A DNA stretch of 64,000 bases from an alpha proteobacterium SCGC AAA536-K22 (GCA_000421325.1 ATWQ01000006.1:35516-99515); one strand, 5' to 3'; positions 48,929 through 57,607 are shown, numbered from the stretch's first letter. A program made the numbers and translations. The notes: generated by a model not told the origin, from the letters alone.

Positions 48929-49378
48929 ATGGAACTTAACGATGAAATTACTATACCAGCAAAATTAGAATTAGTTTACAAATCTTTAAATGATCTTGAG
49001 GTGTTAAAATCATGTATCCCTGGATGTGAAGAACTTATAGAAGAAGATGATGGCAAATTATCTGCAAAGGTCGTTTTAAAAGTTGGTCCAATAAAAGCTA
49101 AGTTTAAAGGAAAAGTTAGCTTAGATTTATCAAATGGTCCTACCAGGTATTCTCTTGTTGGAGAAGGTGATGGTGGAGTTGCTGGATTTGCTAAAGGTGG
49201 AGCAGATGTAGAGTTAATCGAAGATGGTGACGAAACAATATTAAAGTATGTTGCTAAGAGTGAAGTCAAAGGGAAAATTGCCCAACTAGGAAGTCGATTA
49301 ATTTTGAGCACAGCTAAAAAGTTAGCTAAAACCTTTTTTGAAAATTTCAAAGAACTTATGGAAAAAGAAAAAAAATAA
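48929..49378 (+). CDS. coxG: CoxG, SRPBCC-fold protein
   Basis: Lipid/START-fold protein of the CO dehydrogenase subunit G family, implicated in attaching the enzyme to the membrane in Oligotropha. Recognised by the opening LNDEITIPAKLELVYKSLND, then CIPGCEEL and KVGPIKAKFKG. 149 residues with no hydrophobic tail visible, shorter than versions that carry a C-terminal extension. GGAG precedes the ATG. Last gene of the cluster; it converges with the DAO-family gene. Confidence 0.92.
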   Translation: MELNDEITIPAKLELVYKSLNDLEVLKSCIPGCEELIEEDDGKLSAKVVLKVGPIKAKFKGKVSLDLSNGPTRYSLVGEGDGGVAGFAKGGADVELIEDGDETILKYVAKSEVKGKIAQLGSRLILSTAKKLAKTFFENFKELMEKEKK

Positions 49379-49386
49379 ATTATTTA

Positions 49387-50691
49387 TTAACCTAATACAG
49401 ACATACTGCTCTCTTCATTGATTTGTCTGTTTCTTGAATAAAATTTTAAATTTATATCTTTATTAATATACTTGAGATTAATCTTAAGTGGTTCCTTGTC
49501 GTGATTATTTCCATTCTCACAATATTCAATTAATTCAGACATCAACACTCCTGCAACTGGAGCATTTTTAAATTGATTACCGCTAGTTCCAATTGCCATG
49601 TAAAAACCAGGTAAGTCAGATTTGTCATATATTGGTATCCAGTCATCTGTAACATCATATAATGAAACAACCCCTTTTACATTATTAGAAATGGGTAGAT
49701 CAGGATATCTTTGAGCTTGACGTAATACCTGAGCTTGCCATTGGTCTGTAAAATTTTCGTCCCAGTTATCTGGGTCAACAAATATTCTTTCATCGCATTC
49801 AGGATCTTCACTTCCAATTAAAATATGATTTCCTGTTTCAGGTCTGCTATAGCATCCTATATCACCATCAGAAACAACAAATGCATCTGCCTCATAGTTA
49901 AAATTAGCAGGAGAAGATACATGAGATACTTCTACTTTTAACGCTTTTGTTTTAATATTCATTTCTTTTTCAACTTCTGCCATTTGATTAATTTTCATTG
50001 AATGCGGGCCTGCGACATTGATAACTACTTTAGAATAAATTTTACTACCATCTGATAACTTTACTCCGGCAGCCCTCTTATCTTTTTTTATTATACTAAC
50101 CACTTCTTTATTAAACAAAAACTTCCCTCCCTTTTCCTCGGAGGCAATCTGTAAATTATATGCAGATAATTTTGGATCATTTACATAACCTGCTGTTGGA
50201 AAAAAGATAGCGCCTTTAAGCAATTGATTTTTATGTGTACCAAATTGGCTATCAGATGGTGCTTTAACAGGCGCATATTTATGAACATCTACTATAGGCA
50301 AGTTAGATTTAATATCATTTGGACCCCATAGTTCGAATGGAATATTAAGTTCTTTTGCTCTATTGATAATAGTATCTAGGTATCCATTCTCCTCTGTTCT
50401 ATAAATCATGCAGCCACTTTCAACAAATTTCGCAAAATCATGGTCGGCTGATAATTCTAGATAATCATTCCAATTTTTCCAATAATGGTAACCCTCATAA
50501 GCCATCGCACAGCCATCAAAAGTTGAATAATGAACTCTTATAATAGCACAAGATGCTGATGTTGATCCGTAACCTGACTCAGGATTTTTATCAATATTCA
50601 AAGTTTTCCAGCCTTTTTTTGATAACTCAAAATTTATTGCTGATCCAATAACACCTGCACCAATAATGATTGCATCGTAAGTTTCGTTCAT
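49387..50691 (-). CDS. DAO-family FAD-dependent oxidoreductase
   Basis: Amine/amino-acid oxidase fold (D-amino acid oxidase, sarcosine and dimethylglycine dehydrogenase group). The FAD motif YDAIIIGAGVIGSAINFELSKKG is at residues 5-27 (quoted in brief as GAGVIGS), and GTSGNQFKNAPVAG closes the FAD site. 434 residues from ATG 50691, which has AAGGA upstream. It is the last of five minus-strand genes and likely oxidises the compound handled by that operon; the substrate is unknown. Confidence 0.84.
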   Translation of the reverse strand: MNETYDAIIIGAGVIGSAINFELSKKGWKTLNIDKNPESGYGSTSASCAIIRVHYSTFDGCAMAYEGYHYWKNWNDYLELSADHDFAKFVESGCMIYRTEENGYLDTIINRAKELNIPFELWGPNDIKSNLPIVDVHKYAPVKAPSDSQFGTHKNQLLKGAIFFPTAGYVNDPKLSAYNLQIASEEKGGKFLFNKEVVSIIKKDKRAAGVKLSDGSKIYSKVVINVAGPHSMKINQMAEVEKEMNIKTKALKVEVSHVSSPANFNYEADAFVVSDGDIGCYSRPETGNHILIGSEDPECDERIFVDPDNWDENFTDQWQAQVLRQAQRYPDLPISNNVKGVVSLYDVTDDWIPIYDKSDLPGFYMAIGTSGNQFKNAPVAGVLMSELIEYCENGNNHDKEPLKINLKYINKDINLKFYSRNRQINEESSMSVLG

Positions 50692-50722
50692 AAATATTCC
50701 TTTCAAAACTTTTTTTTTAAAA

Positions 50723-51778
50723 TTAAGTGTTATATAAATTTCTTAAATCTGCTGAATTTTGAATATATTGAAATGTTTCATCAAATGAATCTACTTTTAA
50801 AACACCTTTTTCCCAAAAAGGTACATTATCAATTTTTATATTATGATTGGATATCATCCAACATATTTCTCCAGGGGCGTAATTACCACAGGTATGAAAA
50901 TGTAAATATTTTGGACTTGGGAAAATAGTATTTGACCATCTGTCAGGATTTTCTTCAATCGTACTTGAATAATGAATACCTGGGTTCATACCTGCATGCC
51001 AAGAATGAACAATATCATGTTCTATATTAAAAGTTTTTGAAACATCTTCATAATGTTTTTCAATTTTTTTAACTACTTTTTTCTCTCCGTTTAAATTAGC
51101 TATTCTCCCATTTAGGATGTTAGCAATTACTGGACTATCAATTTTTAAGCTCATTGGTTCATAAACTTTTGACCCAGTTGAAGTTAGGTAGCCAGTTAGA
51201 ACTACTTCTCCAGAAAAATTTTTTGCAAGTATTGGTGCTGGTACCACAATTGGAAATCTTAAAACACTAGTATCTTTATTTTGATCTATATTTTTTTTAT
51301 TAATTGTACCTTTTAGTTTCGTACCTAGGGGACAAGAAATTTCAATATTATTAGCTTCGAAAATAATTTTGTTTATTACGTCTTTAAATTTTCTCATTTC
51401 TAAATAATTTGTAGATGAAAACAAAGAGCAAAGTGAGTCAATGTTTCTAACATAAGACATAATTCTCTTTGTACTAGATGACGGCGTTTCAAATCTTTCT
51501 TGGTCACCAATCCTAGCAAAAAATATGACACAATCATAATTATCGATAATTTTTTCAAGAGTACTTTTGGAATTATTTTTAGGTTCCTCAACAATTAATA
51601 ACTCAGTATTCAGGCCTAATTGATTTTTTGCATAATTATAAACGGCATCAGAAATTTCTTTGTCGTACCAACCAAACTTCGGATCTTCCGAAATAATTAA
51701 CAAAGAATCATTCTTATCCAATTCAGCACAATTATTAAGAAGATTATTAATACTTTTATTTAGTAGTTTTTTGTCCAT
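50723..51778 (-). CDS. Aminopeptidase T (M29)-like protein of unknown activity
   Basis: Weakly recognised. The segment EISCPLGTKLKGTI resembles the T-x-P-x-GT-x-L region of M29-type metallopeptidase-like proteins, and the C-terminal half is rich in His/Glu (HSWHAGMNPGIHYSS, LHFHTCGN, GEICW) that could bind metal. 351 residues, cytoplasmic. Neighbours in the operon are a 2-oxoglutarate oxygenase (six bases upstream) and a flavin oxidoreductase. It could equally be a non-peptidase hydrolase. Confidence 0.6.
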   Translation of the reverse strand: MDKKLLNKSINNLLNNCAELDKNDSLLIISEDPKFGWYDKEISDAVYNYAKNQLGLNTELLIVEEPKNNSKSTLEKIIDNYDCVIFFARIGDQERFETPSSSTKRIMSYVRNIDSLCSLFSSTNYLEMRKFKDVINKIIFEANNIEISCPLGTKLKGTINKKNIDQNKDTSVLRFPIVVPAPILAKNFSGEVVLTGYLTSTGSKVYEPMSLKIDSPVIANILNGRIANLNGEKKVVKKIEKHYEDVSKTFNIEHDIVHSWHAGMNPGIHYSSTIEENPDRWSNTIFPSPKYLHFHTCGNYAPGEICWMISNHNIKIDNVPFWEKGVLKVDSFDETFQYIQNSADLRNLYNT

Positions 51779-51784
51779 AGTAAC

Positions 51785-52747
51785 TTAATTTCTGTAAGAA
51801 AACGCTTTACCAAATCTCCATATTAGATAATCACCACACGAGATTGGGTCTTCTTTAGAGTTAAAACTTTGACCATGGACTTCTTTGGGATCAACCATTG
51901 TCTCAGGATTTGGATCAAAAGCTAAAACTAGAGATAACCTCTCTAGTTTAGATGAATTGACAACTCTATGAGGAGTAGACTTATATTCACCTCCAGTCCA
52001 TCTAGATAATAAATCAGCAACATTTACAATAATGGTATCTTGAATTGGTGGAGCATGAAACCATTCTCCATTCACGTCCTGAACTTGTAACCCACCAACA
52101 TTGTCCTGACACAAAATAGTTAGAGTGCCGAAGTCTGTATGAGGACCTACCCCATATTGATCATTACCCATTTGTTCTGGTTGACTTGGGTAATAAACCA
52201 ATGAAGCTCTGCTAAGTGGCCTTGAGGAGTTTTTTAAAAAAAAGTCTTCATTTAGACTCATTGCAATAGCAAAGCCTTTCAATAAGTCTTTAGCCAAAAG
52301 ATCAGCTTGATTAAAAAAATCCATACAATTTTTTTGAAGAGATGGTAAGAATGATGGCCACAAATTTTGACCTCTGAGTGGATGATCTTCTAAAGATTTT
52401 CCATTTTCATCTTGATATCCCCATAAAAAACTTTCTTTTAAATCTACCTTAGCATCGTCTTTCATTTGAGCACCACCATAGCCTAACCAACCACGATGTT
52501 TTTTTGAGATTTTGACAGTTTCTTTTTCTTTATTATTTTTATTAAAAAATTGTAACCCATACTCACGTGTTTTTTTGATAGTTTTACTTGAAATTCCGTG
52601 ATTTGAGACATATAGAAAACCAAGATTTTTGTTAGCTTCATGTAATTTTTTTGCAACTGATACTTTATCGCTTCCATTTCTTAAAGAAGAAACATCTATT
52701 ATGGGTATTTTTTTAGGATCTAATTCCTTTGCATAAGCGTAACTCAT
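51785..52747 (-). CDS. 2-oxoglutarate/Fe(II) oxygenase, isopenicillin-N-synthase-like
   Basis: Non-heme iron oxygenase. The iron ligands are in HTDFGTLTIL (HxD) and HRVVNSS; the 2-oxoglutarate-binding R-x-S is in ERLSLVLAF. The N-terminal DIOX_N part reads IPIIDVSSLRNG. 320 residues. The start has AGAGGA upstream. Related bacterial enzymes hydroxylate or desaturate small molecules; the substrate is unknown but is presumably what the neighbouring transporter imports. Confidence 0.88.
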   Translation of the reverse strand: MSYAYAKELDPKKIPIIDVSSLRNGSDKVSVAKKLHEANKNLGFLYVSNHGISSKTIKKTREYGLQFFNKNNKEKETVKISKKHRGWLGYGGAQMKDDAKVDLKESFLWGYQDENGKSLEDHPLRGQNLWPSFLPSLQKNCMDFFNQADLLAKDLLKGFAIAMSLNEDFFLKNSSRPLSRASLVYYPSQPEQMGNDQYGVGPHTDFGTLTILCQDNVGGLQVQDVNGEWFHAPPIQDTIIVNVADLLSRWTGGEYKSTPHRVVNSSKLERLSLVLAFDPNPETMVDPKEVHGQSFNSKEDPISCGDYLIWRFGKAFSYRN

Positions 52748-52770
52748 ATTGTCCTCTTATTTTTTCGATT

Positions 52771-53106
52771 CTAACTATTTAACTGATCAAAAGCCTCTAA
52801 GGCCTTGGTACTAAAAGTTATTGAAGGTCCACCTCCCATATAAGAGCACATAGCTAAAACTTCTATTAATTCATTTCTAGTAGTTTTCAGTCTGATCAAA
52901 GACTCAACATGTAAACCTATACAACTTTCACACCTAGTTGAAATAGCTATTCCTAAAGCTACAAACTCTTTGGTTTTTTCATCAATTAAACCACTCTTTT
53001 TTGCTTCATTCCCCATGATAGAAAAACCTTTAAACGTATCGGGAATTTCTTTACTTAAACTCACAAAGTCTTTTTTTGTTTTATTTAAAAATGATTTCCA
53101 ATCCAT
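52771..53106 (-). CDS. AhpD-like carboxymuconolactone decarboxylase family protein
   Basis: 111 residues with the redox motif CESCIGLHVESL (CxxC followed by His), as in AhpD-type proteins. Ends in a family-like FSTKALEAFDQL. Could be a thiol peroxidase partner or a small decarboxylase; the CxxCxxxH favours redox function. AAGG precedes the ATG. It sits 23 bp before the oxygenase gene. Confidence 0.85.
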   Translation of the reverse strand: MDWKSFLNKTKKDFVSLSKEIPDTFKGFSIMGNEAKKSGLIDEKTKEFVALGIAISTRCESCIGLHVESLIRLKTTRNELIEVLAMCSYMGGGPSITFSTKALEAFDQLNS

Positions 53107-53159
53107 ACTTCACCTTTATAATTTACTAATGAAAGTTTTATTAATAATCTCAATTTTTT

Positions 53160-53924
53160 TTATCCTATTTGATTTTCATTAGAGCCCATTTTTTTTTCAA
53201 GCATTCTTACAAAATAGCTAATTATTAGCACTAAAATTAAATATTCAAATATTAATAAAGTATAGATCTCTAAAGGACGATATTCTGTAACAACTATCTC
53301 ATTTGCTCTTCTTGTTAATTCTTGCATGCCTATTACAGATGCAAATGCTGACATTTTTACAATATAAATAAACTGGTTTGCTAACGGAGGTAAAATTCTT
53401 CTTATTGCTTGAGGAAGAATAACATGCCTCATAGTTTGATAATAGTTTAATCCAATTGTTTGAGCAGCTTCTGTTTGGCCTCTATGAATCGATTGAATTC
53501 CAGCTCTAAAAATTTCAGCAGTAAAAGCACTATCAGATATAGCTAAAGTTATCACTGCTCCCCAAAAAGCATCTATGTTAATATCTAAACCAAGAGACTT
53601 GAATATTACTGGCAATCCATAAAAAACCCAAAATAACATAGGTAAAAGAGGGATTGCTCTTACAAATTCAACATACACTCTGTTAATTGATCGAATAATA
53701 TAATTATTAGACATACCAGGCAATGCTATTAACAAACCGATTGTAATTGAAAGCAATGCAGCAAATATTGATAGCAAAATAGTCGAAGAAAAACCACCAG
53801 CTAAAAAAACAATATTATTCCAACCTGACTTAGTTGAGGGATCTATTACGTACCAACCCCATATGTCTGAAGATGAACATCCGGACAATAATAAAATGGA
53901 TAGTAGAAGTATATACTTTTTCAT
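53160..53924 (-). CDS. Amino-acid ABC transporter permease (HisM/GlnP type) with lipobox-like N-terminus
   Basis: Inner-membrane permease of a polar amino-acid importer. The ATPase-contact EAA loop is EAAQTIGLNYYQTMRHVILPQA (marked by EAAQTIGL), with five hydrophobic segments. From ATG 53924 the protein starts MKKYILLLSILLLSGCSSSD, which reads like a lipoprotein signal (LSGC). The first true transmembrane segment of the domain comes later. A longer frame to 54020 overlaps the regulator gene. No ATPase gene is beside it; the binding protein is divergent at 54.3 kb. Confidence 0.88.
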   Translation of the reverse strand: MKKYILLLSILLLSGCSSSDIWGWYVIDPSTKSGWNNIVFLAGGFSSTILLSIFAALLSITIGLLIALPGMSNNYIIRSINRVYVEFVRAIPLLPMLFWVFYGLPVIFKSLGLDINIDAFWGAVITLAISDSAFTAEIFRAGIQSIHRGQTEAAQTIGLNYYQTMRHVILPQAIRRILPPLANQFIYIVKMSAFASVIGMQELTRRANEIVVTEYRPLEIYTLLIFEYLILVLIISYFVRMLEKKMGSNENQIG

Positions 53925-54010
53925 TTTTAAAATTCTATTTAAAAAATAATTGACATTAATTATTTTTTGTATCACTTTGCTAACACAGTGGTACAAATAA
54001 GGCAAATAAT

Positions 54011-54295
54011 TTGATTTCAAAAAACGAAAATGAGCTTTTTGAAGCGATAATTTCCATAGATAATATTAAAGAATGTAAAAATTTCTTTTATGATTTGTGT
54101 ACACCATCGGAAATTAATGAGTTTTCAACACGTTGGCTTATTGTAAGATTATTATCTAAAAAAATACCATATCGACAAATAGCAACTGAAACTGGGGTAA
54201 GTACAACTACTGTAGGTCGTGTTGCAAGATATATGAAGTATGGTCATAACGGCTATAATTCAGTGTTAAAAAACTTTAACGATAAAAAAAATTAA
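54011..54295 (+). CDS. TrpR/YerC-like helix-turn-helix regulator
   Basis: 94-residue DNA-binding protein of the Trp-repressor superfamily. The reader helices are in YRQIATETGVSTTTVGRVARY, preceded by a FSTRWLIVRLLSK helix, matching YerC/YecD. Start is probably TTG 54011 with AAGG about nine bases upstream. It sits between the divergent permease operon and the binding-protein gene, so it is the likely local regulator. The ligand may be tryptophan or another aromatic amino acid, by family only. Confidence 0.82.
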   Translation: MISKNENELFEAIISIDNIKECKNFFYDLCTPSEINEFSTRWLIVRLLSKKIPYRQIATETGVSTTTVGRVARYMKYGHNGYNSVLKNFNDKKN

Positions 54296-54313
54296 ATTTT
54301 TAGGGAGATTTTC

Positions 54314-55087
54314 ATGAAATTAATAAAAATTTTAATAGTTTCAGTTTTTGTTTTGTTTTCAGTCAATAATTTTGCATTAGCTGAATCTGCTTTAAAACAA
54401 ATATTGAGTTCTGGTAAGTTAAAAGCTGGTACAACAGGAGACTTTAATCCATTTTCAGTCAGAGATACTGCAACTAATAAATACAAAGGCTATGACATAG
54501 ACATTATGAGCGAACTAGCAAAAGACATGGGTGTAGACATAGAATTCGTTCCAACAGATTGGAAAACTATAGTCAACGGCGTTGTTGCTGGCAAATATCA
54601 TATAACTGGTTCAGCATCTATAAAAGCCTCTAGAATGAAGGCTGCTGGTTTTTCTGAAAGTTATTTGAGTGTGAATTTCAAACCATTCACAACAAATGAT
54701 AAATCATCTAAATTCAATGGATGGGATTCTATTAATAAAAAAGGTGTTAAAGTTGCTACTACTTTAGGGACTGCTATGGAACCATTAGTTAAGGGCTGGT
54801 TTCCAAATGCAGAAATTAAAAGTGTTGAGGCACCAGCTAGAGGTTATCAAGAAGTTTTAGCTGGAAGAGCAGATGTTTTTGTAACATCAAACTTAGAAGG
54901 TTCAACTTTAAAAGCTAAATATTCAAATATTAAGGAAGTATCGATAGATGCTCCGAGGTCACCTACTCCTCTTGCTATGTTATTGCCACAAAATGATCAG
55001 GTTTGGATCAATTTTGTTAATCACTGGATAAAAATAAAAATGGCTAAAGGATTTTTCAAAAAAACAGCGCAAAAATGGGGCTTATAA
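54314..55087 (+). CDS. Periplasmic amino-acid binding protein (SBP family 3)
   Basis: Secreted solute receptor. Signal peptide MKLIKILIVSVFVLFSVNNFALAES, then LKAGTTGDFNPFSVRD, GYDIDIMSELAKDM and FVPTDWKTIVNGVVAGKYHI, the cyclohexadienyl-dehydratase-like/polar amino-acid subgroup. 257 residues. AGGGAG precedes the ATG. It is divergent from the permease gene and probably forms one importer with it. Some relatives of this subgroup are enzymes (PheC), so a dehydratase is an alternative. Confidence 0.86.
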   Translation: MKLIKILIVSVFVLFSVNNFALAESALKQILSSGKLKAGTTGDFNPFSVRDTATNKYKGYDIDIMSELAKDMGVDIEFVPTDWKTIVNGVVAGKYHITGSASIKASRMKAAGFSESYLSVNFKPFTTNDKSSKFNGWDSINKKGVKVATTLGTAMEPLVKGWFPNAEIKSVEAPARGYQEVLAGRADVFVTSNLEGSTLKAKYSNIKEVSIDAPRSPTPLAMLLPQNDQVWINFVNHWIKIKMAKGFFKKTAQKWGL

Positions 55088-55096
55088 TAACTAAAC

Positions 55097-55126
55097 TTAA
55101 AAGAGAACTTTAGGGTTCTCTTTTAA
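55097..55126 (+). terminator. Intrinsic terminator after the binding-protein gene
   Basis: 12-bp stem TTAAAAGAGAAC / GTTCTCTTTTAA around the loop TTTAGG, ten bases after the stop codon. The right arm ends in a T-rich stretch. Confidence 0.82.
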
Positions 55127-55152
55127 CTTAAGATTACTAAACAGGATGAGTA

Positions 55153-55728
55153 ATGTCTTCATGGATAAAAATGATAGATGACAGTGAAGCTGACGAGGAT
55201 TTAAATTTAGCACTTAATCAAGCTAAAACTCCTCATGGTACTGTTGACAACGTATTACGTGTACACTCTCTAAGACCGAGTACAATGATCGGCCACATGA
55301 AACTATATAAATCAGTTTTACATGATAAAAAAAATACTATCCCTCAATGGTTCCAAGAAACAATAAGTTCATATGTGTCAATAATTAATAAGTGTAAGTA
55401 TTCTTATGATAATCATTGGAAAAATGCAGCTTTTTTAATTAATGATCAAAATAAAAGTGATAAAATTAAAGTAGTTTTAGAAAGTCAAAAACCTGAAGAT
55501 TATTTTAAAGGAAAAGAGTTAGCTTTATTAATTTATGCTAAAAAATTAACTCTGTATCCTTCTAGATTTAATATAAATGATTTTAAAAAACTCAAATTAG
55601 AAGGTCTTGACGATGGAGAAATTTTAGAAGCTAATCAAATTATATGTTATTTTAATTATGTTAATAGGTCTATTAATGGTTTAGGTGTTACGACTGAAGG
55701 TGACATAGTTGGTTATTACGCAAACTAA
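55153..55728 (+). CDS. Peroxidase-related CMD-fold protein with altered active site
   Basis: Family of AhpD-fold 'uncharacterised peroxidase-related' proteins, about 190 residues. The usual CxxC...H motif appears as KCKYSYDNHWKN, so the second cysteine is Ser while the first Cys and the His remain. The N-terminal NVLRVHSLRPSTMIGHM is typical of the family. It lies just after the terminator of the binding-protein gene and may be cotranscribed with the YbaK-like gene. Catalysis by a dithiol is unlikely. Confidence 0.8.
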   Translation: MSSWIKMIDDSEADEDLNLALNQAKTPHGTVDNVLRVHSLRPSTMIGHMKLYKSVLHDKKNTIPQWFQETISSYVSIINKCKYSYDNHWKNAAFLINDQNKSDKIKVVLESQKPEDYFKGKELALLIYAKKLTLYPSRFNINDFKKLKLEGLDDGEILEANQIICYFNYVNRSINGLGVTTEGDIVGYYAN

Positions 55729-55752
55729 AAGGAATGTTTTTAAAGATTTTGA

Positions 55753-56304
55753 ATGCAAATTAATAATTCTAAATTGAAAAAAGAGCTACCATTAACATCT
55801 AAAAATTTAATGAAAATGTTAGATGTTTGGAAAATTCATTATAAAAGTTATTCTCATGAGCCAGTTATGTCAGTTAAAGAGGCAAAATTAGTCCAAGAAG
55901 AACTTTTTGGTTTGGATAAAAATAACGGACACATAAAAAATCTTTATTTAAGAGATAAAAGAAAAAATAATATATTATTAGTTACCCATCAAGATGCCTT
56001 AATAGATTTAAAACTATTAGCAAAAATTATAAACATGGATCGTTTAAGTTTTGGTTCCCCCAACAGACTATTCGAAAACTTAGGAGTTTTACCAGGAGCT
56101 GTGTCTCCATTTGCAATGATAAATGGTGCTAATAAAAATGTATCTTTATTTTTAGACAAAAATTTGAAGTCATTTAGAAAAATTTACGCACACCCATTGG
56201 AAAATGATAAAACTTTAGAAATATCAATTGAACAGTTAGAAAAATTTTTTGAAAAAATGTCAGTCATCCCGAATTGGATTGACCTTGACTTTATTGATAA
56301 TTGA
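55753..56304 (+). CDS. YbaK/ProX-type aminoacyl-tRNA deacylase
   Basis: Free-standing editing domain that removes mischarged amino acids from tRNAPro. The family core is YKSYSHEPVMSVKEA, the lysine-rich KNLYLRDKRKNNILLV, then GSPNRLFENLGVLPGAVSPFAMIN (marked by LGVLPGAVSPFA). 183 residues, closest in outline to ProXp/PrdX. No clear ribosome site; a 25-bp gap follows the previous gene. Confidence 0.87.
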   Translation: MQINNSKLKKELPLTSKNLMKMLDVWKIHYKSYSHEPVMSVKEAKLVQEELFGLDKNNGHIKNLYLRDKRKNNILLVTHQDALIDLKLLAKIINMDRLSFGSPNRLFENLGVLPGAVSPFAMINGANKNVSLFLDKNLKSFRKIYAHPLENDKTLEISIEQLEKFFEKMSVIPNWIDLDFIDN

Positions 56305-56360
56305 AAAACATATTTTCAATAATTATTGACATATCCTTTTTCATAAAACAAATTCTTTGA

Positions 56361-56741
56361 ATGACATATATACATTTTTCAAAAAAATATATTTATACTT
56401 CTATTATTGCTTTCCTTATCTTTATAACATCAACATTTCAATCTCTTAACGCCAAAAATAGCTCTTTAATGATAATGATAACAGACCAAAATTGCTTATA
56501 TTGCATCGTGTGGGAAAAACAAATTGGTAAAATATATCCAAAGACTGAAATAGCAAAAAAATTTCCATTACATAGAATAGAAGTTAAAAATTTTGTTAAT
56601 TATACTAAATATGATTTAAAACAAACAAATATAACCCCAACATTTATTTTTATAAAAAATGACAATGAAGAAGGACGTATTGAGGGATATACGAATCCAG
56701 AAATGTTTTGGTGGCAAGTTGACGAAATTATTGATAACTAA
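56361..56741 (+). CDS. Periplasmic thioredoxin-like protein, SoxS/SoxW-type
   Basis: 126 residues with a signal/anchor helix (TSIIAFLIFITSTFQS), then a thioredoxin-like core with CLYC near residue 50 and a cis-proline region NITPTFIFIK. Position right before soxY matches the periplasmic thioredoxins SoxS or SoxW that keep the SoxY cysteine reduced in Paracoccus. Which of the two it corresponds to cannot be settled by eye. Confidence 0.78.
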   Translation: MTYIHFSKKYIYTSIIAFLIFITSTFQSLNAKNSSLMIMITDQNCLYCIVWEKQIGKIYPKTEIAKKFPLHRIEVKNFVNYTKYDLKQTNITPTFIFIKNDNEEGRIEGYTNPEMFWWQVDEIIDN

Positions 56742-56785
56742 TACAATTAACAAATTAATAGTTTAAATGTTAATTGGAGATATTA

Positions 56786-57250
56786 ATGAAGCAAATTAAG
56801 ATGAAAATAATATCTAGAAGAAATGTTCTGCATTTATTGGGTGGAGCTACCGGTACAGTGTTATTTTCAAAATATGCACTTGCTAAACCCAACTTAGCAC
56901 TAAATAAGATTAAAGAAATAAGTAAAAATGCTAAAGTTGATGAAGTTGATCTTTTCCTTGATGTCCCAGAAATTGCAGAGAATGGAAATCAGGTCAAAGT
57001 AAGTTTTGATATAGAAAGTCCAATGATAGAAGAAGATTTCGTTAAAACTGTTTATATCTTAGCTGACGGAAATCCCGCACCAAATGTAGCTAAATTTTCT
57101 TTTACAACAGATATGGGAGCGTGCTCCGCTACAACAAGAATGAGATTATCAAAAACTCAAAATATTTACTTGTTAGCAGAATATAATAACGGTAATTTTG
57201 CCATGACAAAATCAAAAGTAAAAGTTACTATTGGTGGTTGTGGTGGTTAA
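56786..57250 (+). CDS. soxY: Sulfur carrier SoxY
   Basis: Substrate-carrying subunit of SoxYZ. A Tat-type signal with twin arginines (SRRNVLHLLGGATG) and the C-terminal swinging arm GGCGG, whose cysteine holds the sulfur intermediates, are both present. 154 residues from ATG 56786, which has GGAG six bases upstream; a TTG at 56774 overlaps that site. soxZ follows 15 bp later. Confidence 0.95.
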   Translation: MKQIKMKIISRRNVLHLLGGATGTVLFSKYALAKPNLALNKIKEISKNAKVDEVDLFLDVPEIAENGNQVKVSFDIESPMIEEDFVKTVYILADGNPAPNVAKFSFTTDMGACSATTRMRLSKTQNIYLLAEYNNGNFAMTKSKVKVTIGGCGG

Positions 57251-57265
57251 GAAGGGAGGCTTGTG

Positions 57266-57592
57266 ATGTCAAAAATAAAACCAAGAGGAAAAGTTCCTAA
57301 AACAGCTTCAGTTGATGAAATAATTGAGATAAAAACACTTATTAGGCACCCAATGCATAGTGGTCGAATGAAGGACAAAGATGGAAAAAAAATTCCAAAA
57401 AGAATTATTAATAAGTTTTTAGTAAAATTTAATGGAAAGCAAGTTTTTGGTATGGATTTAGAGCCATCAATTTCTACTAATCCTTACATAGCATTTCCAT
57501 TTAAAGCAAAAAAAACTGGAACTTTTGATTTTGAATGGACAGATGATAATGGAGATAAGTATAATATGTCCAGAAAAATGACCGTATCATAA
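57266..57592 (+). CDS. soxZ: SoxZ, partner of the sulfur carrier
   Basis: Small beta-sandwich protein that forms SoxYZ and docks it onto the other Sox enzymes. Family marks are LIRHPMHSGRMKD and FGMDLEPSISTNPY, with a C-terminal FEWTDDNG. 108 residues, no signal peptide; it is exported with SoxY. ATG 57266 has GGAGG at six bases; a GTG three bases earlier is too close. Confidence 0.95.
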   Translation: MSKIKPRGKVPKTASVDEIIEIKTLIRHPMHSGRMKDKDGKKIPKRIINKFLVKFNGKQVFGMDLEPSISTNPYIAFPFKAKKTGTFDFEWTDDNGDKYNMSRKMTVS

Positions 57593-57607
57593 CTTTTAGG
57601 TATTACT

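Noticed and set aside
48976..49350. 124-codon minus-strand frame opposite coxG
   Set aside because: It lies wholly antisense to a recognised SRPBCC gene with a ribosome site; its serine/proline-rich translation looks like a frame shadow.
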